From: Cyanobacteriota bacterium
GTDB lineage: Bacteria > Acidobacteriota > Vicinamibacteria > Vicinamibacterales > UBA2999
Direction: 5' to 3'
Length of the DNA: 64,000 bases
Assembly: GCA_019752015.1 (NCBI GenBank)
Contig: JAIEMQ010000038.1
Coordinates: forward strand, 1 to 64,000
In this document: piece after piece, positions 20,175 to 28,417 of the stretch
Layout of the letters: each line of letters starts with the position of its first letter
Position numbering within the stretch: position 1 is the stretch's first letter
Position numbers and translations under genes: made by a program
The notes under the pieces: generated by a model
The model's database searches: none
What the model was told of the DNA's origin: nothing
Seen by the model: only the letters and a program-made list of their open reading frames with translations

Positions 20175-20180
20175 TATACT
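20175..20180 (+). promoter_or_regulatory. Leaderless -10 hexamer of the redoxin gene
   Basis: TATACT is followed by six bases and then the ATG at 20187, so transcription should begin at the start codon. The region upstream is the hairpin arm, and no -35 is visible. Confidence 0.55.
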
Positions 20181-20186
20181 CAACCT

Positions 20187-20636
20187 ATGCTCGCCCTGAC
20201 GTTGACGGTCTTCGTCTTCACGACGTCGGATTGCCCGATCTCCAACCGGTATGCGCCGGAGATTCAGCGATTGGCGGCAAAGTACGGTGAGAACGCGAAG
20301 TTCGTGCTGGTGTATCCGGTTGCTTCAGATACTCCCCAGGTCATTGCCGAACACAAGAAAAAGTTTGGCTACACGTTCGAACACCGGCGCGACAGCGATC
20401 AAAAGCTGGTGAAGATGACGGGCGTGACCGTCACTCCCGAAGCCGTGGTGATGAGCGGCGAGACGATTCTCTATCGTGGCCGCATCGACGATCGTTATGT
20501 CGAGTTGGGAAGAGAGCGTCCCAAACCAACGACGCATGATCTCGAAGACGCGCTGGCCGCCGCGATTGCGAACAAGCCGATTGCCGTCAAGCAGACGCAA
20601 GCCGTCGGCTGCATTCTTTCCGATCTCGTGAAATGA
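20187..20636 (+). CDS. Redoxin-like (thioredoxin-fold) protein
   Basis: A 149-aa thioredoxin-fold protein with TTSDCPISNRYAPEIQRL near 12-30, one cysteine there and no resolving CxxC, and a cis-Pro region (VTVTPEAVV). The C-terminus contains AVGCIL. As I recall, related proteins in other phyla are fused N-terminally to a haem-c/copper monooxygenase domain through a similar VGC linker; here the two are separate genes overlapping by ATGA. It lacks an obvious cleavable signal, though residues 1-12 are hydrophobic. A role in redox maintenance or copper-site assembly of the next product is inferred. Confidence 0.75.
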   Translation: MLALTLTVFVFTTSDCPISNRYAPEIQRLAAKYGENAKFVLVYPVASDTPQVIAEHKKKFGYTFEHRRDSDQKLVKMTGVTVTPEAVVMSGETILYRGRIDDRYVELGRERPKPTTHDLEDALAAAIANKPIAVKQTQAVGCILSDLVK

Positions 20637-22423
20637 GATCCGTCTTCGTTCTTCCTTTTTCCCTTTTCCTTTTTAGTTTCGCGGCGGACGCGAACGCGCA
20701 GACGTTCACGAAAGACATCGCCCCGATCGTGTTCGACGCGTGCGTGTCGTGTCATCGCAGCGGCGGGCCTGGACCGTTTCCGCTGACCACCTACGACGAA
20801 GTCCGCCGCCGCGCCACGCAGATCGCGCAGGTCACGCGCTCGCGCTTCATGCCGCCGTGGAAGGTCAGCCCTGACGTCGGCCACTTCGTCGGGCAGCGGC
20901 TGCTCACCGATCGCGAGATCGCGCTGATCGATCAGTGGGCGAAGCGCAACACGCCCGAAGGCGATCCGCGCGAGCTGCCGCCGCTGCCGACGCATGCTGA
21001 CGGCTGGCTGCTCGGCAAGCCGGATCTGATCGTGAAGCCGGCGGCCGCGTTCACATTGCCGGCGCAGCAGACCGACGCGTTCCGCATCTTCGCGATTCGC
21101 GTGCCGGTATCGAAACGAACCTACGTGACGGGCATCGAGTTCCATCCGGGCAACGCACGTGTCGTGCATCACGCCAACATCCGCATCGATCGCACGGCTG
21201 CAACGCGTCAGCTGGATGAGGCCGATCCACTGCCGGGTTACGACGGGTTGATGCCGCGATCGGCGGAATATCCGGAAGGTCATTTCCTCGGCTGGACGCC
21301 GGGCCAGATCGCGCCGCTGGTGCAGCCCGAATTGGCGTGGACGCTGGAGCCGGGAAGCGATCTCGTGGTGCAGCTGCACATGCAGCCATCGGGCGCGGTC
21401 GAGCAAGTGCTGCCCGAGATCGGTTTCTATTTCACCGATCGCGCGCCGCAGCGCACGCCGACCATCCTGCGGCTCGGCTCGCAAGGCATCGAGATTCCGC
21501 CCGGTGAAGAGCGCTATGTGATCCGTGATTCGTACGTGCTGCCGGTGGACGTGCAGCTGCTCGCGATCCAGCCGCACGCGCACTATCGCGCGAAGGAAAT
21601 CACGGGCACCGCCACGCTCCCCGACGGCACGTGGCGCGTGGTGATGCACATCACCGACTGGGATTTCCGCTGGCAGCATGTCTATCGCGAAACGACGCCA
21701 ATCCCGCTGCCGAAGGGCACGCGGTTGTCGATGGAGTACTCGTACGACAACTCCGCGTCGAACGTCCGCAATCCCGAGCTGCCGCCGGCGCGCGTGTTCT
21801 GGGGTCAGCGTTCGAAAGACGAAATGGGCGATTTGTGGTTCCAGCTCGTCGCGTCGAACGACGCCGATCGCGCGCAAATGAGCGCCGAGATCACCGCGAA
21901 GATGACCGGCGAGGACATTGTCGGGTACGAGACGATGTTGAAGGTCACGCCCAACGATGCGGAGCTGCACGACGATGTCGCGCTGCTGTATCTCGGGCTG
22001 GGCTTTGCCGCCAATGCGGTCAGGCATTTCCAGGCGTCGGCGGCGCTCAAGCCCGAGTCGGCCGCCGCCCGGTTCAATCTCGGCACCGCGCAGGCGCAGG
22101 CCGGCCGCTTCGACGACGCGATCAGGTCCTTCCGGGAGGCGTTGGTGCGCCGCCCCGACTACGCGGTGGCGCACGGCAACCTCGGACGCGTGTTACTGGT
22201 GAAGGGCCAGCAGGGCGACGCGCTGAAGCACTTGCAGGAAGCCGTTCGGCTCGAACCGAATAATCCGCAGAACCTGCTGGGATTGTCGGAGGCGTTCGCC
22301 CTGCGCGGCGCCTACGACCTGGCGATTGAGACGATCGAGCGCGCGATGAAGCTGCCGCTCAACGCCGGCCTCGCGAAGGAAGTGTTCGCGAAGCGAGCCG
22401 AGTATCTGAAGAAGAAGCCGTAA
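20633..22423 (+). CDS. Secreted haem-c / dicopper (PHM-type) oxidase-like protein with TPRs, copy 2
   Basis: 596 aa. The signal peptide is 1-22, encoded by an unusually pyrimidine-rich run. The haem motif is CVSCH at 37-41. Copper ligand candidates are His179-His180 (VVHHAN), His249 (QLHMQ), His315 and His317 (QPHAHY) and Met398 (KDEMGD), a complete PHM set. Four TPR units fill about 440-590, absent from the other two copies. The start overlaps the redoxin stop by 4 nt. The gene converges on the TlpA-like gene with abutting stop codons. Confidence 0.85.
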   Translation: MRSVFVLPFSLFLFSFAADANAQTFTKDIAPIVFDACVSCHRSGGPGPFPLTTYDEVRRRATQIAQVTRSRFMPPWKVSPDVGHFVGQRLLTDREIALIDQWAKRNTPEGDPRELPPLPTHADGWLLGKPDLIVKPAAAFTLPAQQTDAFRIFAIRVPVSKRTYVTGIEFHPGNARVVHHANIRIDRTAATRQLDEADPLPGYDGLMPRSAEYPEGHFLGWTPGQIAPLVQPELAWTLEPGSDLVVQLHMQPSGAVEQVLPEIGFYFTDRAPQRTPTILRLGSQGIEIPPGEERYVIRDSYVLPVDVQLLAIQPHAHYRAKEITGTATLPDGTWRVVMHITDWDFRWQHVYRETTPIPLPKGTRLSMEYSYDNSASNVRNPELPPARVFWGQRSKDEMGDLWFQLVASNDADRAQMSAEITAKMTGEDIVGYETMLKVTPNDAELHDDVALLYLGLGFAANAVRHFQASAALKPESAAARFNLGTAQAQAGRFDDAIRSFREALVRRPDYAVAHGNLGRVLLVKGQQGDALKHLQEAVRLEPNNPQNLLGLSEAFALRGAYDLAIETIERAMKLPLNAGLAKEVFAKRAEYLKKKP

Positions 22424-23404
22424 CTACTGCCGGCTCGCCGTCCCTGCCGGCGCGACGATCTTCTGGACCATCGCGTCAATCTGCTCGATGGTCGGCTGGC
22501 CCGGCAGATACGACGACACCTTGCCGTCGCGATCGATCATCACGTAGGTCGGAGTGGTCGAGACGCCGTAGCGGAGGTAGACCTCGTCGCTGACCGGCGC
22601 CGACACGGTTTTCATCCACGGATAAAACTGATCGCGAATCGACTCTATGTACTTCAGTTCTTCGGCCGGGCCGACCGGGCGGCGTTTCTCCGCATAGCCG
22701 AAACGCTGCGTCGGCGCGATCACCGTGATTCCGGAGTTCTTGTATTTGTTGACGACCTGCTCGAGCAGTGGTCCCTGAGTCTTGCAGTCGCCGCACCAGT
22801 GCGCCCACAGGAACAGGACGACGGGCTTGCCCTTGAGCTCGGCAAGTGACGGCGGCCTGGGTCCGAGGAATTCCGACGAGCTCCACGGCAGTGCCGGCTG
22901 GCCCTCGAGGCTCAGCACGTTCAGGTTCTTGTTCAACCGCATCAGGATCGACGTGTTCTTGTAGCGCTCGATCTCCTGCTGGAGATACATGACGCTTTCC
23001 GAGCGGCGGCCCTGGCCGGCAGTGGCGAGCGCGGTGACTTCGATGGCGGCGCCGAGTGCGATCGGCAGGCGCGCTTCGTCATCGAGCTTGCGCGTCTTGA
23101 GCTGCTCTTCGACGATCTCGTAGGTGCGCGCCGCATAGGTCATCGCTTCGTCGTAGCGTTTCGCGGCCACCGCGCCGCGACCCAGCCACGAGAACGCTTC
23201 GATCGCGATCGGCGTGGTGCCGTTCGCGGCCATGTCGTCGAGCACGAGCTTCTCGCCCTTCTTGAAATCGTTCTGCGCGATCGCGTCTCTGACGAGATCG
23301 ACAATCGTTTTCGGCCGCGGCGCCGCGGGTGCGGCAGGTGTTTGCGCGAAGGCCGGGAACGAGACAATCAGAGACAAAACCAGGGCAAAAGTCGTGCGCT
23401 TCAT
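22424..23404 (-). CDS. TlpA-like periplasmic thioredoxin with helical N-terminal domain
   Basis: A 326-aa exported thiol-disulfide protein. The signal peptide is about 1-20 (PAFAQ), then a mostly helical, TPR-like domain at 35-165. The thioredoxin domain at about 180-320 has WCGDC at 203-207 and the cis-Pro in STTPTYVMID. It may reduce apocytochrome CXXCH cysteines or help metallate the neighbouring copper proteins (inference). The ATG at 23404 is preferred over an upstream start because a TATGCT hexamer ends 7 nt before it. Confidence 0.85.
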   Translation of the reverse strand: MKRTTFALVLSLIVSFPAFAQTPAAPAAPRPKTIVDLVRDAIAQNDFKKGEKLVLDDMAANGTTPIAIEAFSWLGRGAVAAKRYDEAMTYAARTYEIVEEQLKTRKLDDEARLPIALGAAIEVTALATAGQGRRSESVMYLQQEIERYKNTSILMRLNKNLNVLSLEGQPALPWSSSEFLGPRPPSLAELKGKPVVLFLWAHWCGDCKTQGPLLEQVVNKYKNSGITVIAPTQRFGYAEKRRPVGPAEELKYIESIRDQFYPWMKTVSAPVSDEVYLRYGVSTTPTYVMIDRDGKVSSYLPGQPTIEQIDAMVQKIVAPAGTASRQ

Positions 23405-23411
23405 GCGACCG

Positions 23412-23435
23412 AGCATACTCCCAATCGCCTATATT
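23412..23435. promoter_or_regulatory. Back-to-back leaderless -10s, TlpA-like gene and M28 peptidase
   Basis: Minus strand: TATGCT at 23417-23412 ends 7 nt before the ATG at 23404. Plus strand: TATATT at 23430-23435 ends 6 nt before the ATG at 23442. The two starts are only 37 bp apart, leaving no room for normal leaders. Confidence 0.5.
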
Positions 23436-23441
23436 CATCCC

Positions 23442-25601
23442 ATGCGTAAAGCTCTGCTGCTCGTCGCCGGTTTTGCACTCCTCTCGACAACATTCTCCAG
23501 TGCGCAGTCGCGGCCGATTCGTGGATTTCCCGACGATGCGATCGCCGCGCACCGTCAGCGTGAAGAGCAGTTCAGGAAAATTCCGGATTCGGCACGGCTG
23601 AAGGAATACATGGAGGCGATGGCGGGCGAGCCGCACGTCGCCGGCCAGCCGTCATCGAAGAATGTCGCCGACTACGCGCTCGCGAAGTTCAAGTCGTTCG
23701 GTCTCGATGCGAAGCTCGAAGAATTCGAAGCGATGATGCCGTGGCCGATCGAGACGACCGTCGAACTGATCGCCCCGGAAAAGTACGCGCTGCGAGTGAA
23801 AGAGCCGGTGTTGCCGGAGGATCCCGACTCCGGCGATCAGACGCCGCTCTATAACGCCTACTCCGGCGACGGCAACGTCACCGGCGAGGTCGTCTACGTC
23901 AACTACGGCATGCCCGCCGATTACGAGAAGCTCAAGGAGCTGGGCGTCGACGTCAAAGGCAGGATCGTCATCGCGCGCTACGGTGCGGGCTGGCGCGGCA
24001 TCAAGCCGAAGGTCGCCTACGAGCACGGCGCGATCGGCTGCCTGATTTATTCCGATCCGCGAGATGACGGTTACTACGCCGGCGATGTGTATCCCGGCGG
24101 ACCGTATCGTCCCGAGTTCGGCGCGCAGCGCGGCAGCGTGATGGACATGCCGATTCATGCCGGCGATCCGCTGACGCCCGGATGGGGCAGCGAGGCGGGC
24201 GGGAAGAAGAACCGCATCGAAGACTCGCAGACGATTCTCAAGATTCCGGTGCTGCCGATTTCCTACGGGGACGCGACGCCGATCCTGCGGCAGCTCAAAG
24301 GCAAAGTCGTGCCGAACGAATGGAAGGGCGCGCTGCCGTTCACGTATCACGTCGGTCCGGGTCCAGCGCAGGTCCACATGAACCTGCGCTTCGAATGGAA
24401 AAATCGTCCGCTCTACAACGTGGTGGCGCGAATTCCCGGTACCACCCGTCCCGACGAGTGGATCATCTTCGGCAACCATCACGATGCGTGGGTGAGCGGC
24501 GCCGACGATCCGATCAGCGGCGCGTCTTCGTTGATGGAAACCGCGCGCGGCCTCGCCGAGTTGTTGAAGACCGGCTGGCGCCCGTCGCGCACGATCATCC
24601 TGGCGCTGTGGGACGGTGAAGAGTGGGGACTGCTGGGCTCGACGGAGTGGGCGGAGAAGCACGACGCCGAGTTGAAACAGAAGGCCGCCGTCTACATCAA
24701 CACCGACGGCACCGGCAAAGGCTGGCTCAACGCCGGCGGCTCGCACGGGCTGCAGCAGTTCATGGGTGAAGCGGCGAAGGACGTGATGGACCCGCGCACC
24801 GGCAAACCGATCTTCGACGAAGCGCGCCGCCGCGCGGTGCTCGCGGAAACAGAAGACAACAAGAAGGCGGCGGAGGCGGATCCGTCGCTGCGCATCGCGC
24901 CGCTCGGCTCGGGATCGGACTTCACGCCGTTCCTGCAGCATCTGACGTTGTCGGCGCTCAGCGTCGGCTTTGGCGGCGAAAGTCCCGGCGGCGTGTATCA
25001 CTCCGCTTACGACACCATCAAGTGGTATCAAACGTATTCAGACACCGACTACAGCTACGGCCGCACGCTCTCGCAGCTGACCGGAACGTTGATTCTTCGT
25101 CTCGCCGATGCGCCGGTGCTGCCGTTCCAGTATTCCGACACCGCCGACACGCTGCTGCGCTACGTCGTCGAGCTCGAGAAGCTTGCCGCCGAGAAAAAGG
25201 ATTCGAAGGTCGACATGAAGCCCGTGCGCGCGGCGGTTGAGGCGTTGAAAGCCGCAGGCCAGAACTTCGAGAAAGCGTACGCGTCGGTTGGCAAGGCGGA
25301 TTCGCAGGTGCTGCTGGCGAAGAAGGAGCTGCAGCAATTGAACAAATTGCTGCTGACGTCGGAGCAGAAGCTTGGCAACAGCGACGGGCTGCCGCGCCGC
25401 GACTGGTTCAAGCACCAGATCTATGCGCCGGGCTTTTACACCGGCTATGGCGTGAAGACGATGCCGCAGATTCGCGAAGGGCTTGAAGAAGGCCGTTTTA
25501 CCGAGGCGCAAGGTGGTGTGCGAACGGTCGCCGCTGCTGTGAACGCGCTCGCCGCGCAGGTCAGCGAAGCAGCTCGAACCCTCGACGCCGCAGTCCGCTA
25601 A
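23442..25601 (+). CDS. Secreted M28 family metallopeptidase (glutamate carboxypeptidase II-like)
   Basis: A 719-aa exported two-zinc peptidase. The signal peptide is about 1-21. A PA insert domain lies near 120-300; the catalytic core shows zinc ligands in NHHDAWVSGADD, WDGEEWGLLGS and YHSAYDT, and SGSDFTPF; a transferrin-receptor-type helical domain is at the C-terminus. This is the NAALADase/PSMA arrangement. The stop codon TAA is the first part of the repeat at 25596-25730, so the original 3' end was probably altered. Predicted substrates are C-terminal or dipeptide glutamates. Confidence 0.93.
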   Translation: MRKALLLVAGFALLSTTFSSAQSRPIRGFPDDAIAAHRQREEQFRKIPDSARLKEYMEAMAGEPHVAGQPSSKNVADYALAKFKSFGLDAKLEEFEAMMPWPIETTVELIAPEKYALRVKEPVLPEDPDSGDQTPLYNAYSGDGNVTGEVVYVNYGMPADYEKLKELGVDVKGRIVIARYGAGWRGIKPKVAYEHGAIGCLIYSDPRDDGYYAGDVYPGGPYRPEFGAQRGSVMDMPIHAGDPLTPGWGSEAGGKKNRIEDSQTILKIPVLPISYGDATPILRQLKGKVVPNEWKGALPFTYHVGPGPAQVHMNLRFEWKNRPLYNVVARIPGTTRPDEWIIFGNHHDAWVSGADDPISGASSLMETARGLAELLKTGWRPSRTIILALWDGEEWGLLGSTEWAEKHDAELKQKAAVYINTDGTGKGWLNAGGSHGLQQFMGEAAKDVMDPRTGKPIFDEARRRAVLAETEDNKKAAEADPSLRIAPLGSGSDFTPFLQHLTLSALSVGFGGESPGGVYHSAYDTIKWYQTYSDTDYSYGRTLSQLTGTLILRLADAPVLPFQYSDTADTLLRYVVELEKLAAEKKDSKVDMKPVRAAVEALKAAGQNFEKAYASVGKADSQVLLAKKELQQLNKLLLTSEQKLGNSDGLPRRDWFKHQIYAPGFYTGYGVKTMPQIREGLEEGRFTEAQGGVRTVAAAVNALAAQVSEAARTLDAAVR

Positions 25602-25730
25602 GTTGCGGGCAGGCCGCGAAATTTAGCGATTCGCTAAGTTTTAGGCAGGCTCAGGAATCTGGTAGACACCCGGTAACGTACGCTTAACTTAGCGAAACGC
25701 TAAATTTCGCGGCCTGCCCCCGACTTAGCG
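25596..25730. repeat. Long-hairpin repeat between M28 and ankyrin genes
   Basis: Outer ends CGCTAAG (25596-25602) and CTTAGCG (25724-25730) flank perfect 22-bp arms at 25607-25628 and 25698-25719. The motif order GCTAAGTTG, GGG block, AAATTTAGC, GCTAAGT matches the 5064 element read on the minus strand. It supplies the stop codon of the M28 gene and ends 7 bp before the ankyrin ATG. Confidence 0.88.
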
Positions 25731-25737
25731 AGTGGCC

Positions 25738-26418
25738 ATGTCGAAGACGAGGTTGTTCGAAGCTGTCAAGATGCTCGACCTCAAGGAGGCCAAACGAATT
25801 CTCGAGGCGAAGCCCGAGCTCGAGAAGGTGTGGAACGATCAGGGTCGCAACCTTCTTCATATGGCGTGCAGTGTCGACTGCGGGGACATCGGCAAGCCGA
25901 AGAGCGCGGCGGTGAAATTCGTCACGTATCTTCTCGATCGCGGCTTCGATATCGAGCAAGAGGGCGGCGCCGGTCCGGACCTTTGCAAACCGATCTGGTT
26001 TGCGACCGCTAAAGGCCGCAACGAACCGCTCGTGAAGCTGCTGCTCGATCGTGGTGCAAAGCCCACGGGTCTGTACGCCGCCGGCTGGTGGGAAGACATC
26101 GACATCCTGAATCTGCTGATCGACGTGGGCGCCGATCGCGAAATCGTCGTCGGCGTGACGCCATTCCTCGCGTGCTGGGGATGGAAGAAGTTCAAGGCCG
26201 CCAAGGCGCTCGCCCTGAAAGGCGCGAACGTGAACGTCCAGGACGAGCGCGGCCGTACCGCGCTTCACATCGGCATCGAGAAAGAGTTTGACCCCGCGCT
26301 GCTCAAGTGGCTCGTGCAGCATGGAGCCTCTCCGGATATGCCCGACCGCGACGGCATTACGGCTCGAGCGAAGGCGTCGCGCAAGCGCAACAAGCAGTTC
26401 CTCGCCGCGCTTGAATAG
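25738..26418 (+). CDS. Ankyrin-repeat protein
   Basis: 226 aa with about five ankyrin units; clear ones are GRNLLHMACS, KLLLDRGAKPT, NLLIDVGADRE, ALKGANVNVQDERGRTALHIG and WLVQHGASPDMPDRDG. There is no signal peptide, so it is cytoplasmic and a protein-interaction module of unknown partner. A GTG 6 nt upstream is an alternative start inside the same region. The repeat lies immediately upstream and must contain or displace its promoter. Confidence 0.85.
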   Translation: MSKTRLFEAVKMLDLKEAKRILEAKPELEKVWNDQGRNLLHMACSVDCGDIGKPKSAAVKFVTYLLDRGFDIEQEGGAGPDLCKPIWFATAKGRNEPLVKLLLDRGAKPTGLYAAGWWEDIDILNLLIDVGADREIVVGVTPFLACWGWKKFKAAKALALKGANVNVQDERGRTALHIGIEKEFDPALLKWLVQHGASPDMPDRDGITARAKASRKRNKQFLAALE

Positions 26419-26435
26419 CGTCGTATCATTCGAGC

Positions 26436-26626
26436 ATGGATGAAGACCTCGTCACCGTGCACAACTCGAACTGGGTTCACGACGCGCTGTTCGTGAAGTC
26501 GGGCTCGGCGCGGCGCTGGGCGGCGTGCGAATCATGGTCCGCGAGCCGGACGAGGAGCACGCGCGGCAGGTCATCGCCGCCATGTTGTCGGCAGAGGTTG
26601 AGAATCCGGCGGATTCCGGGGAATAG
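26436..26626 (+). pseudogene. DUF2007-like signal-transducing protein remnant
   Basis: The start encodes MDEDLVTVHNSNWVHDALFVKS, matching the opening of DUF2007 proteins; then the frame breaks. In the next frame the usual ending GGVRIMVREPDEEHARQVI runs to a stop at 26624-26626. The middle of the domain is missing and the total length is not a multiple of three. The reading is a 63-codon-sized remnant with an internal deletion and frameshift. Confidence 0.7.
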
Positions 26627-26642
26627 CGCAACGCCGGCCTCC

Positions 26643-26671
26643 TTTACAAGCGTCCGGGCGGGGCGTATAAA
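26643..26671 (+). promoter_or_regulatory. Sigma70-type leaderless promoter of cassette 3
   Basis: TTTACA at 26643-26648, a 17-bp spacer, and TATAAA at 26666-26671, followed by six bases and the ATG at 26678. Both hexamers and the spacing are near consensus, so the start codon is the likely transcription start. Confidence 0.7.
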
Positions 26672-26677
26672 ACCGCT

Positions 26678-27070
26678 ATGCGGCGTGTCCTTCTCCTCGG
26701 GGTGGGCCTGGCGTTCGCGGCCCAGGTGTCGGCTCAGGAACCGGTCATCAAGCGCTCCGCGCCGATGACCATGACCGGCGAGATCGTCGACATCTCCTGC
26801 TACAAATCGAAGGGCGTCGCCGGCGGCACCGGCGCCGCGCATGTTGACTGCGCGAAGATCTGCATCCTGCAGAAAGACGGCGCGGTCGGCATCCTCACCG
26901 ACGGCGACGGGCTCTTCAAGATCTGGGGCGCCGCCGCCAAAGACAAGTTCGCAAAGGTGCAGCCGTACATCGGCCAGCAGGTCGAGATCACCGGCACCGA
27001 AGTCACGCTCTCGAACAACTACGACGTCCGCTCGTTCGATCTGCAAACCGTCAAGCGCAAAGGAAAGTAG
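26678..27070 (+). CDS. Small secreted cysteine protein of cassette 3
   Basis: 130 aa with a signal peptide at about 1-19 (VSAQ). The mature part opens with MTGEIVDISCYKSKG, then HVDCAKICILQKDGAVGILTD, and reads like an OB-fold beta barrel with three conserved cysteines. I have seen this GEIVDISCY/CAKICI pattern in acidobacterial secreted proteins but know no function. It is the first gene of a tight operon, 6 bp before the haem-c/dicopper gene, so a metal or redox chaperone role is plausible but unproven. Confidence 0.75.
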   Translation: MRRVLLLGVGLAFAAQVSAQEPVIKRSAPMTMTGEIVDISCYKSKGVAGGTGAAHVDCAKICILQKDGAVGILTDGDGLFKIWGAAAKDKFAKVQPYIGQQVEITGTEVTLSNNYDVRSFDLQTVKRKGK

Positions 27071-27076
27071 GAGCTG

Positions 27077-28417
27077 ATGAACGCCAGATCACTCGTTGTC
27101 GGCGCGGCGGGAATTCTTGTACTGACGGCGATCGCGACGCCCGTCAACATCAACGCGCAGAACGCGCCGCCCGCGACGCACCTGACCTACGCGAAGGACG
27201 TCGCGCCGATCATGCAGCGCTCCTGCCAGACCTGCCATCGTCCCGGCACCAACGCGCCGATGTCGCTCCTGACTTACGAAGACGTGCGGCCGTGGGCGCG
27301 CGCCATCAAGAACAAGGTGACGCAGCGGCTGATGCCGCCCTGGCACATCGAGCGCAACGTCGGCATCCAGAAGTTCAAGGACGATCCGTCGCTGAGCGAC
27401 ACGGAGATCGCGACGATCGCGGCGTGGGTCGATGGCGGCGCGCCGAAGGGCAGCGTCAACGACATGCCGGCCGCGCCGTCGTTCCCGGACGACGAAGCGT
27501 GGCACATCGGCACGCCCGATCTGATCGTCGAGATTCCGAAGCCGCACGTCGTGCCGGCCGCCGGGGGCGATCTGTGGATCGACTACATCGCCGACTCGAA
27601 CATGACCGAGGATCGTTACCTGCAGGCAGTCGAGGCGAAGCCGGGCCCCGGCGCGCGCGCGGTCGTGCATCACCTGCTGACGTATTTGATCCAGGACATC
27701 GATCAGGACGACGTGCTCGCCGGCCGTCTCGACGACCGCCCCACCAACAACGAAAGCTTCCTGAACGAATTCGCCGTCGGCAAGAACGGCGACATCCTTC
27801 CCGAAGGCACCGCGAAACTGGTGAAAGCCGGATCGAAGATCCGCTTCAACCTGCACTATCACCCGTCGGGGAAGGAGACGACCGATCGCGCCCGCGTCGG
27901 GTTGAAGTTCTATCCAAAGGGCTACAAGCCGAAGTACCACCAGATCTCGCTGCAGATCGCGAACGCGCACGAGGAGCTCGATATTCCCGCGAACACGATC
28001 ACGCGTCACGACGGCTACTACACGTTCACAAAACCGGCGCGCGTCACCGCGCTGCAGGCGCACATGCACAATCGCGGCAAGCGCATGTGCGTCGAGGCGA
28101 TTCTGCCGTCCGGCCGGGCGCAGACCTTGAACTGCATGTATTTCGATTTCAACTGGCACAAGGTCTACAACTACGCCGACGATGCGACACCGCTGCTGCC
28201 CGCGGGCACGGTGCTCCACACGATCCTCTGGCACGACAACACGGCCAACAACCGCAGCAATCCCGATCCGCGCAACTGGATCGGCTACGGCCAGCGGACC
28301 ATGGATGAAATGGCATTCTCGTGGGTGACGTGGACGTATCTGGACGATGCGGACTACAAGAGGATGGTGGCCGAACGGAACGCGTGGCGCACGACCACGT
28401 CGCAGCAGCAGCAATGA
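27077..28417 (+). CDS. Secreted haem-c / dicopper (PHM-type) oxidase-like protein, copy 3
   Basis: 446 aa with a signal peptide at about 1-27, haem motif CQTCH at 50-54, and a complete PHM-like ligand set: His198-His199 (VVHHLL), His260 (FNLHYH), His329 and His331 (QAHMHN) and Met412 (MDEMAF). It is closer in layout to copy 1 than to copy 2, sharing the MPPWHI.RNVGIQ and DNT..SNPDP.NWIG blocks and a Gln-rich C-terminus. Middle gene of the cassette; its stop overlaps the partner start. Confidence 0.85.
   Translation: MNARSLVVGAAGILVLTAIATPVNINAQNAPPATHLTYAKDVAPIMQRSCQTCHRPGTNAPMSLLTYEDVRPWARAIKNKVTQRLMPPWHIERNVGIQKFKDDPSLSDTEIATIAAWVDGGAPKGSVNDMPAAPSFPDDEAWHIGTPDLIVEIPKPHVVPAAGGDLWIDYIADSNMTEDRYLQAVEAKPGPGARAVVHHLLTYLIQDIDQDDVLAGRLDDRPTNNESFLNEFAVGKNGDILPEGTAKLVKAGSKIRFNLHYHPSGKETTDRARVGLKFYPKGYKPKYHQISLQIANAHEELDIPANTITRHDGYYTFTKPARVTALQAHMHNRGKRMCVEAILPSGRAQTLNCMYFDFNWHKVYNYADDATPLLPAGTVLHTILWHDNTANNRSNPDPRNWIGYGQRTMDEMAFSWVTWTYLDDADYKRMVAERNAWRTTTSQQQQ

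Noticed and set aside
17040-20183. A 1047-codon open frame on the minus strand opposite the Oar receptor
   Set aside because: It is the complement of a well-supported receptor gene; its Arg/Val/Leu/His-rich translation with no domains is the usual shadow in high-GC DNA.
18182-20290. A 702-codon plus-strand frame inside the receptor gene
   Set aside because: Arg/Ala/Gln-rich with no recognisable motif, out of frame with the receptor that shows clear CPR, plug and barrel features.
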